A DNA stretch of 64,000 nucleotides, taken from assembly GCF_030936135.1 (NCBI RefSeq), contig NC_082595.1, forward strand, positions 109,942,334 to 110,006,333, given 5' to 3'. Source of the stretch: Gavia stellata (Eukaryota > Chordata > Aves > Gaviiformes > Gaviidae). Both the position numbers and the translations under genes were made by a program. Numbering within the stretch: the stretch's first letter is position 1; each line of letters begins with the position of its first letter. The notes under the pieces were generated by a model. It did not search any database. It was given only the letters and a program-made list of their open reading frames with translations, and was not told the origin of the DNA. Below are positions 39,921 through 53,646 of this stretch, in pieces.

Positions 39921-40110
39921 AATGGTGAAACCCTGGCAGAGGTTGCCCAGAGAGGTTGTGGCTGCCTCATCCCTGGAAACATTCCACGTCAGGTTGGACA
40001 GGGCTCTGAGCAACCTGATCTAGTTGGAGATGTCCCTGCTCATTGCAAGGGGTTGGACTAGATGACCTTGAAAGGTCCCTTCCAACCCAAACTATTCTAG
40101 GATTCTATGA
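39921..40110 (+). mobile_element. CR1 LINE 3' fragment in XKR6 intron 1, sense orientation
   Basis: The plus strand reads the last ORF2 codons (cctggcagaggttgcccaga), the 3'UTR (ttggactagatgaccttgaa, cccttccaacccaaactatt) and the tail gattctatga. It matches the 6417 and 55905 subfamily. It is strongly 5'-truncated. Confidence 0.9.
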
Positions 40111-43100
40111 AAATCCACTTCCAGCTTTTGGACGTGACCACATGGTTTACCTGTTTGGGTCTAAATCTATTTTATGGCACATGTGTGTGCTCCAGTAGTG
40201 GAGCCCAGATCCCTTCATCAGGTTAGACTGTAAATACCACCTTTGGGAGATTTATATTCAGTGGGTCACTTCAGTGTTAATGCTTAAGGGTGGAACCCAG
40301 GTGAGCGATGGAGAAAGGAGAAATGCCTAGGCGTGTCCATCTAGCTGAGACCCAAATGCTCCTGTCCTTCTGAACCCATCCAGCTCAGATGCTGATGGGG
40401 GAGGACGTGATTCGTTGCTCCTGCAGCTTTCTTCAGCATGTTTTGCTTTGCAGTGAGGCTAGGCTGGGACCGTCCTGGGAGCGCAGGACAGGCAGCGAGC
40501 CAGAAATGTGTGCTTCTGGGGTCACCCATCTTCACCCAGACCCAGCTGAACTTAATCTGTGGGTTAATTTTTTTTTTTAAAGCAAGCTAAGTAATTAGCT
40601 GATTTACTTTAAAACTCCTCGGAGCCCTTAAAAACAGTGGTTTGAAAATGGGTGGATTATTCTGATTTCTTCAAAGCAGGGTATTAGGAGAAGTTGTCTC
40701 CCGCAGGCACGTTCCTCTGGCAGCCCACAGGTGCTCCAGGGCTGCTGTGATGTGTCACACACACTCCGTGTCACAAATCACTCTCTTGTGCGTGCCACTT
40801 GCTTTCAGCGGGGCATGCTGGCTGTCAGAGGGCTATCATCTTGATCTGTAGGTTCTGTTTGGTGTTTGCTTCGTTCCCGGCATGGCTGGGTTAGGTCTTT
40901 GAACCAGTACACGCTTTGCTTTTCGATTGTGCACTTTAGATCTGGGATAATAAAACATCAAAGTAAACTATAGTGTTGTGGATACAGAAAAATCAGGACA
41001 CTCAGTAGGACTTCAGGGAGTAATAAATTTGTTCTATATTTAATCTCATATTTATCGCAGTGTCAGTATGAGACCACTTCATTTTACTACTTTAACTGTA
41101 TCTAAGAATAACTGAATACTTGAAATATTGAGAAAGTGGCTAATACCTGGTGGTAGCTGATGGGATCCAGCTTTAATAGTTATTGATTGGTTTCAAAAAG
41201 CTCCCAGTAATATCACATCTTAGCTACTGTATGTTGGGAGTTAAAATCCTATCAGTTATTTAAGATTAGAAGTAATTGCAGATTTTCAACTTAATCATCC
41301 TTCAGTAGACGAATACAGCCAGGACTTCATGTGTCATTTACAATTTTGCAAAAAATTATCGTTGATCTGCCACAGTTTTATTGTGTGAAAATCTTGGTAT
41401 CCCTAAATTGAAATCTTCTCTTGCATTTCCTCAGCTGCTCTAAAATTGGTGTGGCTTCTCCAATGGGAATGCAAACACGATTTTGAAGTTTGCTTGTCAG
41501 ACAATGAACACAAGAGACAAATGAACCCTGTAGGGTTGGCCTTGTTGCTTGGTCCTTTCTGCTAATGCCCCGTATCTCATAACGTGCAGGAGAGTCTGCA
41601 GAGGTGGGTTGAAAAAACCCACATATTCTCATAAGAAAATAAAAATTAACCCTAAGTAAGGGGAATATTTTCCTTTCAAAAATTCAGGGGAACAAAAAGT
41701 AAGATTAAACACGGCTTTTTAGTACTAAAACCCCGCCTGGGTAACCTAGCATTTACCTGAATAATCCCTCCACTGGTGTGCTTCAAAACACCACCTTAAT
41801 TGGTGCTTTAATACCATTTGTGGAGAGCGTGTTTTTAGTCTTTGTTTTACTGCCTTGGAATTTAATAATTCCATTTATAAAAAACTTTTTTTTTTTTTTC
41901 CTGGTATGGCTTGTTGCACAATTAGAGCTTCATTAAAGGCGCTCGTTATATTTCCTTGTTGTGATCAAGCTCTGCCTGGAATGAGCCACTGAATTTTCTG
42001 TTTGAACATGCAAATCTCACCGTAATTCCCCGCTGTTCCTTTAACCAGGAACCAGCTCTTTGTGATTCCTGGGAAGTGACCAATTTCTTAGCAGTGAGGG
42101 CAAATTATTTCTGACCCTACTGTTTTTCTTGTTGGTATTTAACCATGTCCTCAGAGCACAAAAAAGCTTCTACAATTATCGGGAGCTACGTAACTGCAGC
42201 AGGGAGTTTGAATTCAGGGTTTAAGTTTCATTTCTGATGGCTTTGCTGACTTCTTTGCCTGGGACTGGATTATTTTCTCCTTTCTTTCAGGGGATTAGGG
42301 GATTTGTAAACCAGCACTCCTAACAAAGGTGTCTAAAAAAACTGGGAAGGTCACATCTCTTTCGTTTGCTTTGAACGAGTTGCTTTTACGGTCCCAAAAG
42401 CGCATTTCGGGGGAGATGGAGCGGAAAGGCAAAAATCATACTTTTATTTCGGAGGGGAGCTGCTGAGGTATTTCACGTAGGAATTGATGAACGAGGATGC
42501 ACAGATTGGAAATTCATTAGTTAGTGCCGTTTCCCCCATTGAAAATTGGGCTCACTTGAACAGAAAGCTCTTTAAGCCTCCTGACTGCTTGAGGAGCCGG
42601 ACTGTAATTGCGGCAACGTTTCTGGTTGGGGTCCGGAGCGGGGTTCTTGTGTGCTGCTGTGAAGTTACTGCTCGTAAAGAACTGCAACCCTCTAACAGCA
42701 TACTTACCCTTACGTAATAAAGAATTAAAATGCACGTGTTCAGACTGGATATTTTGCCTAGCATTGACCCCTACGGTCAATTAAAGGGTTCTTGTCTTGG
42801 TCATGCCTTCCACTGGGTATAGTATTAATTGGCTGTGTGAATTAACTGAAGACTAAACTTCATTAGACTGCCATTATCATTGCATTTGTATTCTTCCTGT
42901 CCTAAATCCTCAGTGAAAACATCTGTTAGTCACTCAAAATAGAAGTCTGCATTCTTAGGAGCAATTTCACTATCACAGAACTGTGGATTTTTACCGATTA
43001 GGCTTAAAGAGCAGTCACCTTTAAAGAAATTTAGTTTTCTTCCAATCCCTATTCCAAGAGGAAACCTTTCAGTAAGACACTTAATCTGTGTTAACTGTAA

Positions 43101-46100
43101 CTGCAAGTTTGCATTTGTGTTTGCGGAGCAGGTGAGGTTCTCCGATATATATCAAGAGCTCCGAGATGAGCAATGTCCTCCTCCCTTGGCATTGCCGGTC
43201 TCCTGTTTTCTGCTGTTTACCCATTTTCCTTCTGTGGGAGCGTATTCAACTTTTGGCTTGGAAGGTATTGTTTTCTTCAGCAGTACTGTGAAGGTAGGTC
43301 AAAGTGTTTTATTTGGACCATAACCTGTTCCCAAACCTGAGGCTTCTGTGTAATCAGTGCATTGAATTGCTGTGGTCATTATTTTTATTTTTTTAAACTG
43401 AGCATCTCCAGGGTTGGGCTGCTTGCTGTATTTATGGAACTGAGTGGCAGAAACCAGCAAACAGCAACATATTTTTATTTTCTTTTTAAAGTTTCAGTAT
43501 TTTCTGTGTTCCATGCAGACTTTGTTGGGTTACCTAACAAATTTGCTAGGGATGCTCCTACCTGTCCTAGGCTGACTCTGCCTGCTCTTTGAGCATCATC
43601 TGCTGGGGTTACATCCAACCGTTGACCCTCATGAAATTTCAAGTTTTTGGAGCTTGGGTACCTTCCCCTTATTTGCCTCAAATGCAGAAGCAGTGCCTGG
43701 CAGCCGCCCTTACCCCTGTAGTCCATCTGAGCCCAGCCAGCTCCTCCAGCAGACAGCCAGGCGTAATGGGTGAGAACTAGTGGTAATCAAAGGAAGAAAA
43801 ACCTAGCATTGTCATTTCTTAGCCAAAGAGTCTTCAAAGTCTCAAACAGAGGCTTCAACACCAGCAGGCTGCAATGCAGCCTTGCTAACCCAACGTTTCC
43901 ACCCTAGCTAGTCCTGGCTTGGGTCTAAAGCAGGCAGCCTTCCTGCTCAGGGCACTTAACGTTAACCCAAAACTGCGGGAGTGTAACTCTACAGGTGATA
44001 AGTTTTGAAAAGTGTCACGAGGCTGAGAAGCTCATAGTGATTTAAGTTAAAGAGGCATTCATTGCAGGAGAAGTCATTTAGGGTCATCTTCCTACCAATA
44101 ATGAAGAACTAGCTGAGAAGAAAGTGACAAAAGAGAAGGTTCATAATAGAAATGCAACTTAAAAGCCTGACAAATTAAGTCTGGTTTTACTGAAAGCGCT
44201 GTTATGCACTATATTAGGTTTCAGAAAAGCAGATTTGTAGGAGCAGGGAATGACCATGAAAATTTACCATCCCAAACATAAAATTTGCTCATGCATCCGT
44301 TGCTCGATGATTCTAATGATAACGCTGAAATGGCTTTATTTGCCCATTAAAGGATATATATTACTCTTCCTAATCATATGAGTAGAATTATAAAAAGAAA
44401 TTTCTGCTTTATATTAGTCTGTTTACCCACCTCTGTGGAATAGCTATTATTTTCCTCTATACACCGTTTCCCATTCTGTGTATCTCCGCAGCTACACACA
44501 CCGCAGTAATGGGGCTGTTGTGCAGATGCGGAGAGTTAGATACAGCTAAAACCTCTGGATTCAGTCAGCAAAGACAGCTTTTGTCGGTTTATGATCTCAT
44601 GCTTCCCCCCCCCAGGAGTTCTGTTATCTGATGAGATTGTATCACCTTGGGTCAAACCAGGGGATTATCTAAATGAGGCTGTTTGCTACCCTATCCTTCC
44701 CCTCGCGGCACTGGGTTTTCTTGCTCTGTGTTGGCTTTGATGGGGGCCATTCCTGGGGTGTCCTGCAGTCGTTCGATCGTGCCTTTGGTGAATTAAAGAA
44801 ATAACTCTGTGTCCTGAATGGGTCAGGGCTCTGGATGACAGGTATAACTAGCTATTGTGCAGACCTCCCTGTGATCTGTAATGACTGCCCGAGTTAAAGG
44901 AAGAAACCACAAAGAAGCATCAATGTTTGGTGCTTTTAATGGAGTTCTGATCTGAGCATAAAATACCCTTTTTTTTTTTTTTTGAACCCTTCCAGTTATT
45001 GAAAACAGTTCACAATGCTTGAAAGAGCTTTTTTGGGAGTATAGGAAAGTGCAACTGAAGCATTTGTACCTTCAGAGATCTCAGGCCAAAACGCCACGCA
45101 GCTCATTACCGTGTTTCTGACGGCGAACAGAAAAGAGCACAGGTGGCCTAGGGAAAGGCGTTGGATCCGGGCAGGTGCGTCGTGATTTTCCTCCAGGTTA
45201 TCATGCCGTCACCTGGCATTTGTGGCTTTGAAAGTTCCTGAGCAGGAGGTGGCGAGTGTTTAATAGCCCGTGATGAGTACTTCAGTCCTTTGAGGGTTTT
45301 TGAAGTTTGGCAAAATTTTCTTCAGTGCTGTTTAGAAAATTTCGCTTCGCTTGGCGTCCCCTTGTTGTTTTGATTAGGGAGATGCCCACGTAAGGACGTG
45401 AATTCTGAGGGCTTGGAACTCTTTCCCTGCAAAAATCAAGAATGGGACAATTACAGCTCTTTGTTTTGGTTTTTTTCATGCAAATCCACGTGTGTGGTGG
45501 GGATCTCATTCAATCACTTGAGCTTTAGACATATTATGTTATTCTGGAAGAGCTGAAACCAGCGAGCTGAGTTTCTGCCCCTTACAGAGGCAGAAAATAC
45601 CCAGGCAAGAAGTACTTTTCCATAGATGAATTGTGGAGACTCTTATTTTTGAGTAGAGCAAGATACTGAATGTTGCAAAGTCAGTTTTCCAGCTTCTCAG
45701 TGGTGTAGATGTGGAGGACCAAGTTCTTTCCTGGTGACAGTAATGTCAGTTGAGAATGTGTCTTATATTGAAAAGATCCTTGGGGTTTCTAGGGTTTGTG
45801 TGTGCAATATCTTCTGGCTAGAGTTAGCACCAGGACTACAGTCAGATGAGAAGCTGGGTGGAATAGCACAGTGAAGATGTAGAAAACTTGGGTTTGTTCT
45901 TGATATTCTTATTAGGTTATTATGTTTTGTGTGTATGGGACTTTATGAATATGTATGGAGAAAGTGCTCTTTCGCTGTTGGAGTTTTGAGCGAGAATGCG
46001 TTATTTACTTTGCAGTCGGAGCGGGTTTTAGTGTGAAGGATTTCATAGGTGAGATTGCCTTAAAAAATACCCGTTCTCTCTACAACTGCTGCAAAGAGAG

Positions 46101-48784
46101 CTGAGCACCTTTCAGGCGCTGGGAAAGCCAGCTCTGAAAACATGACACAGGCGTTGTAATATCCCCTCAGGATCAGGTACCGTCTCCCACCTGGGACGCA
46201 CGTGCTAATGAACAGGGTACCTGGGGTAGTTTTACACAGAGATGCCTTGTCGTGAAACCAGGAGTAGCTTCAGCAGCAAAGATGCGTTCTTGGCCGAGTC
46301 GTTAAGTTGTGGTTTCTCTTGTTTTTATCTTTTCTTTTTTTTTTTTTTCTTTTGGAGTACTCGTGGCAGAGTATTGGGTCCCCACTGATTTCGCTGCAGC
46401 AGGTTATGATCCCAGCTGCAAGATGTATGGCTTGATTTGAAGAAAAATCCTGGAAGAGGGCAAGAAGTGAGAAGGGAGCGTGGGTGTTGCAAGAAGATAT
46501 GTTGGCTAAATACTTTCTGGGAGGCTACCAAGTGGTGTAATAACTAATCTCGAAGGTGATAGCTGTTTTAAAAAGAAAAGCTCCTTTCTGATTTCAGCTT
46601 CTGGATAATGTGGTTTGGCTCATGCCTTGGAGCTGTCAGTGCAGGAGAGGGTCAGGAAGAAGGTGAAGGGCTGGTGAATGAATTGAGGAATATTATTGCT
46701 TCAGCAAGTGGTGGTGTGAAATCTTGTGTGGGGTTCTTCTGAATTTGTAAGAGCAGGAAACAAAATGAAAAAGCAGTGGAGTTCAGTGTTTTGAGAGCTT
46801 TCCTTGATCCCGCCTTACGGGAAGGAAAATTCTAAGTAGCTCCAGCCTGTTCATATTGTGCAGTTAGTAGTACTTTCCCATTAAAAATAACTTATTTTCT
46901 CAAAACAGAAATGAATCTGCAGGACTCTCTGCTGAGGTTTACTTGGTGCATAAACTTTTGATGTCTCTTTCCACCCCTTCCTCTTTTTTTTTAATCATAT
47001 TTTATTGAGCGACCTCCTCTTGCATTTCCCACGGGGCACTGACAGTGTTACTGCTGCTTTCGAGGTTCGCTTGCAGTGAGCACAAGCGAGCAGGCTCTTG
47101 TGCTTCATATCTCATCTGAATTGTGAAACCATCAGCTGCATCATGCCTTGCCAGCCCTCCGGAGAGCACGGTCGTCCCCTGGTACCCCAGCCCACCACTG
47201 CTAATTCACCTGCTCTGTCTGAGCACTAAGCAGATCTGGATACCACGGAGACTTTTCTTCTCCAGCAGGACTGCAGGCCACAGACCTCGTGTTCTCTGGG
47301 ATGTGAGCAGAGTGTAATATTGATTATAATGCTTACTGTAGTTATTTATTACGTTCATTAGCAGGGAAGAGATGAGAGACTATCTTACTGTATTAAGTTG
47401 TCTCGGAGACACCTAGATAATAAATAATAAATAAACAATCGACGATGGAGTAGAACTGGTGGAAGGCTGGGATGGTCAATGTAAGGATCTACCAGCCAGC
47501 CTTTTTAAATTAATAATGTGCAGATTCAGTGTGGTTATTACTTTCTGTGTCTGGTTATGCTGTATTAAGGGACCTAAGTAACTGGAGACGTATCTCGGCT
47601 GAGCTAATTGAGGTCCATCTTGAGATGGCTGTCTTCCTCTCTATTGCACAGCACTGTGACTTTGGATACATGTCTCCACAGGATTTCACCCAGAGATAAA
47701 AACCTCAAAACTGGTATGTCACTGTAAACATACACTTCTTCTAACAAAGCAAAGATATAGCTAAGATTAATGTCCCTGAAGTGGTGATTTGTTGGAAAAG
47801 GGAGGTAAAAAACAGAGCAAAGCAAGGGTATTTCCTTGTGCTGCTCATTTAATTTCCTTCTAGTTTACCACCAAATAGACCTTTCGTTATCGCAAGAGAG
47901 AGACGGATGTCTGTGCACAGGCATGAGATGGTAGCATTTTCTAACTTTACTGGTTATCGTGGATGTTTACCCAACATTCAGCTTTTGCTGGAGGCTTTTG
48001 AACCCAGAACCAGCCCAGAGCCCAGTACTGCAGCTGTGGTGGCCTATTTCGTAGTAAAAATAAAACTTATCATTTGGCCAAAGGGGCCTCAGAAAGAGGT
48101 CAGTGACAGAAGTGGAAGGAGGACTACTTGAAGGCAGCAGAATTGAAAGCATGGAAGAGCGGCCAAACTTTTTTGTCTGCTTTTAGTCGTATTAACTATT
48201 TTTAAAAAAAAATGAACAAACCTACATTTATGCTTTACCTTAAGCAGCTGTGGCTTGTAAATGAAGCCATTCAGCTCTGTGTTCACAATGTAAACCACTG
48301 GAGATGTATTTGAAGCAATAAACCCTGTAGTTGCACTTGTATTTTTGTTTTAAATCCTGTTTGTGTAAGGCTGTTAATTTACACAGGGCTTTACAAACAC
48401 AGATAAGACATGCTTTCCCTGCCCAGGTAACTCATTTTTAGAGGCTCGGGCTTTCCAAATTAGTACTTTGTCCAGGTATCAGGGCATCCCCTTGCTTCCT
48501 GGTGTACTCTCTGCCTGGCATCTGTGAGCGGTCCTTGAACCAGAGCCTGTTTTTTGTGTACGGACATTGCTTCACCCAGGGGGGCTCTGATTCCCAGTTG
48601 GGCATTGGGCTCCATTTTGATAGTAGCAATAATTTTGGGGGTGGTGAGTACTGCACCCAGGAGGTGAGCTGCCAGCTCATGTAACGGTGGTTGTAGGAGC
48701 AAGCCCAGGCTTATGTTACTACCAAACTCCATACGTGTGCGTATAAATAATACTCCTGTTGTGACAAACACTAGTTAGGACATC
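40111..48784. other. XKR6 intron 1, unique DNA
   Basis: No gene is recognised. Homopolymer T-runs lie near 41888, 44969 and 46329, with a C10 run near 44607. A second atgcaaat octamer lies at 42008-42015 in an AT-rich stretch. An (AATA)-rich patch lies at 47418-47437 beside ttcattagcagg. Confidence 0.5.
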
Positions 48785-49160
48785 GTGCATCTAATAATGA
48801 CAGTTCTTGGCTTTTCTTTTTGTTGTAGATCTGTCCGACTCCTCGACTTGGGAAGGATCCTCTTTACGTTGGAGGCAGGGGGAGTTCAGCACATTGTAGC
48901 ACAGGTCGCATCTCCGGTGTGCTGTCGTGCTCTGACGCAGAGCATGCTTGTTCTCATGAGGTTTTTCTCTTGCTCGTGGTTGCTCGTGGCGTCAAGCACT
49001 TCAGACAGGCTGAAAAGCCTGAGTGTTTCCTGCAGGAGCGTATTGTATTCTCCTGGTGCCAAATGGGTCAAAGTCCCTGATGTGGCTGTGGCAAACTGCA
49101 AAGCTGGCAGAAGAACGAATAAATCAGAGACCGTATGAACGGTATGGGGAGATGATCGTT
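48785..49160. other. CpG-enriched, exon-like island inside intron 1, identity unknown
   Basis: CpG is clearly more frequent here than in the surrounding intron. Both strands stay open: plus 48785-49138, and minus about 49140 down to 48886. On the plus strand a strong acceptor-like tract (ggcttttctttttgttgtag) ends at about 48828. On the minus strand ttcttctgccagctttgcag is acceptor-like. Neither translation matches XKR6 exon 2 or any family I recognise, so it is not called as a gene. Confidence 0.35.
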
Positions 49161-52100
49161 AACCAGCATTCATGTGTAAAAAGCGGCGTCTAGACATTCA
49201 AACACTGCTAATAGCCTTTGATTAACCATTTTTGTTTTGTTCTTGCTCAGTGTGTTAATCACTGTGATTAAAATGCTTAGCCACCATGGAGCTAGACGTT
49301 GTATAAATTAGTAAGTAAGCAAATCCAAACAGATGGGGCAGGGAAAATTAGTGTCTCTGGCAGGGCCAGCATTAGACAAGGCAGGGCCAAGGAAGATTTA
49401 GGGGGAGACCCTAAATAATCTAAGAAAAGCAAATTTGCCTGTCTAGTGGGCCTGCCAGCCCTCCCCGCCCTCCTGCTCCTATAAAGCTTTGCCGCCTCAA
49501 GCCTTTTTTTCTCTGTCCCTAGAGCCCATTGCTGTCCTCACCTGGTCCACCAGGTCCCAGGATGAGCTGGGTCTCTGCCCAGGATGCTGCAGACAGGCCT
49601 GGAAACTGCTCTTCCCTTTGCACAAGACGAGTTATTAAGATGCCAGCTTCTCAGTGGTGTGGATGCTGTCCCCCACGCTGCAGAGCCTTGCAGACAGAGG
49701 ACCCGGGGAGAAAGGTCAGCCACTCAGGCTGTTCTGGCTCAAGAGCGGTCCAGCTTTCTAGTTATTTGTTCTGAGGTTTTTTCTCTTTCCTTTTTTACAG
49801 CAATAGCAAAGCAGTACTACTGACGTTCAACCCCTCCACCACCAAATGTGCATGGGTACCATCCTTCACTGGGAGGACTGACTAATTTAAGCTGTTGGGC
49901 TTAGGGCTAAGTCCTCATCTGATGTGTTTTTTCAAGGAAGAAGCAGAGCTGGAAAGGGTGGGAGAGGCTTGCACTGCTTATAAGATCAGGAGCCTTGATA
50001 GGTGTCGAGATGCATCAAAATCAGAACCCAGTCATGTCACCTCTAAAGAGAAATCACAGTTAAAATAGGTAAGCGCAGCCGTTTCTCTGTGGTAGGCTTA
50101 GACAAAGATAGAATTACTTGAAGCAGGGAGCGTCCGTGGAGGTGTTAGTGAGACCACGCTAACAGCCCTTTGTGTTCTTCCTTCTCCTTAATCTGTTTTT
50201 CCATGTAACTCATTTTCTGGTAGAGCTGTGGAAAAAAAAATTAAATGGGTAGTTTTGGTGACAGCAGGTTTTTGCCTATTATGTGCTAGGATCTGTAGCT
50301 AGGATTTCCAATTTCCCTTCTAATCAAAAGGCTTCCTAAACCTTTCAGAAGTACTCTCCTGGGATGACTGCTCTCACAGAAATGCAAGCGCTTTGTTTCT
50401 GCTCGTGTTCATCTCTTCAAAGGTAGCTGAAACACAGCGCAGCCACCAACCCCGTCCTGATCTTGTCGGTGCTGTTGGGCATGAGCATCACGGGGCTGAG
50501 TGTATCCAGCGCACAGCTCTTCCTTTTCCAGTTGCTCCAGCCCAGCTCTGTGTACGTGATGGTCCTAGGGTATCGCGGTGTGAAAAATTAGAAATTCTTG
50601 CAGTTTCCTCACTTAGATGAAATGCTGCATTTAATCTGAACCGGTGCCGAATCAGTGCAGTGTGGCTGTGTGGTCCTTTTCAGGTTAAGTTGAATTTTGT
50701 TCTTGTTTTTTGCTATACCAGAGGGATTTTTATTGATAATGCAACAGCATCGCTGTTGGGCATTGGGTTGATGGGTGGCAGAAGTTTTCAGGCCGTGAGG
50801 CAAGTGAGGCTGGATGGGGATGTATGTTTGGGGGAGGAGGTTTCTGCTCGAAGCTCAGCAGTGAGGTGTCAGCACCTTGGTGGGGTTCGGGATAAGCTAG
50901 TGCAGCTCAGACCCTTAAGTGGCAGGAGGTGAAATCCTGGCCCCGTTGGAGTCCGTGGGAGCGCTGGTGTTCACTGGAATTTGTCCCGTAGGGCTGGGTC
51001 ACAAGAAATCACAGGAGGCCACCTCTTTTGGTCTGTGCGTGGGTTACGTTGGAGGGTTTCTCCATCTACCTAAGCGCTGAAGGCAGCTTCTGTTCTGGCA
51101 AAAGCGTGCTGTGGAGATGTGTTGCTGATGGGTGCATGGGCCCGGCAGTCAACAGCGGATGGATTCAAAAAGCCTTGTAACAGACAGCAACAAGAGCTCC
51201 AACTGAACAGATTTCCAGGCAGAAATCACATGCTTGATGAATTCTGAGGGTATGTTCCTGGCTCCTGGTACTCTGACCCCAGGCAATACTATATCTCATT
51301 TAGAAGTCACTCCTTCTCTGCTGGTTTGTTTGTTTGTTTTTTTATTTTCCCATCGCCTTGCTATAGTGTTTTCCCTTCTGTCCTTATATGAACCATCCAT
51401 CTTTTTCTTAATCTTTCTGATTTCTTTCTAAGCTTGAAAATCACAGCAATTATCAAGCCTCATAAAAAAACGTTGTTGCCTGTCTCCTTCCTTATGCTGG
51501 CCTTCCTTCCTTGCTTTCGTCTGCTTTTTTCCCAAGGGACATATGCCTATATGCAGGAATGCATAGATAGAGCTAAATACAAATATGTTTCTTTTATACC
51601 TGAAATATAGAAGAAGACCTAAGAATCAGCACTGTGTATATACCTTAAAAAGGTGGGCTTATTCAGCACTCTTCTAAGGCTATTGAGACATGTGAGTATA
51701 CAGCTGAGTGTGTTAAGCTGCACAGTGACCACAATTCCAAGTGCATTGCAAATATTTTATTTGCAGTGTGTTAAGGTTTTCAGAAACTGCTGTATTGTTA
51801 TTGCCAGGAAAATGCTGACATATATTTTATGTAACACATCAGATGTGATACAGACTCACTTTGCAGAACTGAGTAGCATTGCTACGGCCAATTGTTCAAC
51901 ACAGCATTTTGCTACGTTTTCTGACATGCTTAATAAAGATATTTTCATGATTCTAGATTCAGTCTGAATGCCATTAACTGCTGGCTTTCTGAGAAAGCAG
52001 GAACGCAGCTCGTGATGCCAGACTCTGCAGGTTTTGCTTAGCAGCCATTAGGTACGACTTCAGACTGTCTAAGCCCTGGAAATAAAAAGCACCTGCGCTG

Positions 52101-52850
52101 GTTGGTGTAACCTGGGCCGCTGCTTTCTGTTGATCAGTGTTCTGCAAATTGACTTCACCCATCAATTAGGGTAAGGCAGAGCTGGGGGGTATTTTCTCAG
52201 GGATGGGGATAGGGAGGGTTGGATATTCTGGCACACAGAAAACCTGGCAGAGAATATAAGGAAAGTGTCTGCTGCCAGCCTTTGTTAGGGTCCCCGTGAT
52301 ATCCATGTGTTGCCTTGGCAGAGTCTGGAGCCCGTAGCCTTGCGTAGCTTGCAGCCAGAATATGAAATCTTATGTCAGTAGAATGGGTGCTGGGTCTCGT
52401 CATAATTGGTTTAGTTTGGATTTAGGTTTTTTTTCACTTAGAATCTTCTGCAGTGGATATATGGGGTGGGAGGAAGGCGGGAAACCTGCAGTAGTGTTTT
52501 GGAATTGCACCTGGGTTTGCATGTGGTTTTGATGTGCTGGGAGAAAATAGTCTGCTCGTTGCATTTCAAAGGGTGGTGTTGATTGACGTAGGGTTACTCA
52601 GGGTGTCCCTGTACACGCTGCATGTGCACTTTTGTTGTTCTTAGGAGAGTGCTGCATCACTGAACATACCTGTGGAGAGGGAATCAGGCTCGTATCTCAT
52701 GCCTTCCCAAAAAGGGTATACCTGCTCCTCAGGCACAACCAGTTTTCTGTGTTTTCCTGCTCAGTGTATAAAGCAGAGGAATTTTCACCGGAAAGAAACA
52801 AAAATGTTCATGTCTTACTTTTGCCACCATGAAGACTGCAGGAGAGGAAA
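49161..52850. other. XKR6 intron 1, unique DNA
   Basis: Nothing gene-like is recognised. It contains the (GTTT)n tract at 51323. AT-rich open frames, such as the 104-codon one at 51653, show no family signature. Confidence 0.5.
51323..51350. repeat. Short (GTTT)n and T-rich tract
   Basis: ggtttgtttgtttgttttttt is a small tetranucleotide repeat that degrades into poly-T. Confidence 0.8.
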
Positions 52851-53646
52851 GAATCACGGAATCACTAAGGTTGGAAAAGTCCAATCATCAACTAACACCT
52901 CCATGCCCATTAAACCATGTTCCGCAATGCCTCGTCCACATGTTCCTTGAACACCTCCAGGGATGGTGACTCCACCACTTCCCTGGGCAGCCTGTGCCAA
53001 TGCTTCACCACTCTCTCAGTAAAGAAATTTTTCCTAATATCCAGCCTGAACCTCCCCTGGCACAACTTGAGGCCATTTCCTCTTGTGCTGTCACTTGTCA
53101 CTTGGGAGAAGAGACCAACACCCACCTCCCCACAACCCCCTTTCAGGGAGTTGTAGAGAGCGATGAGGTCTCCCCTCAGCCTCCTCTTCTCCAGACTGAA
53201 CAACCCCAGCTCCCTCAGCCGCTCCTCATCAGACTTGTGCTCCAGACCCCTCACCAGCTCCGTCGCCCTTCTCTGGACATGCTCCAGCACCTCAATGTCC
53301 TTCTTGTAGTGAGGGGCCCAACGCTGAACACAGGATTTGAGGTGCGGCCTCACCAGCGCCGAGTACAGGGACACGATCCCCTCCCTACTCCTGTTGGCCA
53401 CACTCTTTCTGATCCAGGCCAGGATGGCGTTGGCCTTCTTGGCCACCTGGGCACACTGCTGGCTCATCTTCAGCCGGCTGTCGACCAACACCCCCAGGTC
53501 CTTTTCTGCGGGACAGCTTTCCAGCCACTCGTCCCCAAGCCTGTAGCGTTGCCTGGGGTTGTTGTGACCCAAGTGCAGGACCCGGCACTTGGCCTTGTTG
53601 AACCTCATACAATTGGCCTCGGCCCATCGATCCAGCCTGTCCAGAT
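52851..53646 (-). mobile_element. CR1 LINE 3' portion with about 245 intact ORF2 codons
   Basis: The minus strand is open from about 53646 to a TAA stop at about 52910. It encodes the C-terminal part of CR1 ORF2, downstream of the reverse transcriptase core. Recognisable motifs are [81 protein letters not shown] and [18 protein letters not shown] short 3'UTR and one and a half tail units follow. The 3'UTR lacks about 19 bases present in its relatives. The open frame continues past the element to 53977, but that part is unrelated sequence. The intact reading suggests a comparatively recent insertion. The missing EN and RT domains mean it cannot move by itself. Confidence 0.93.
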
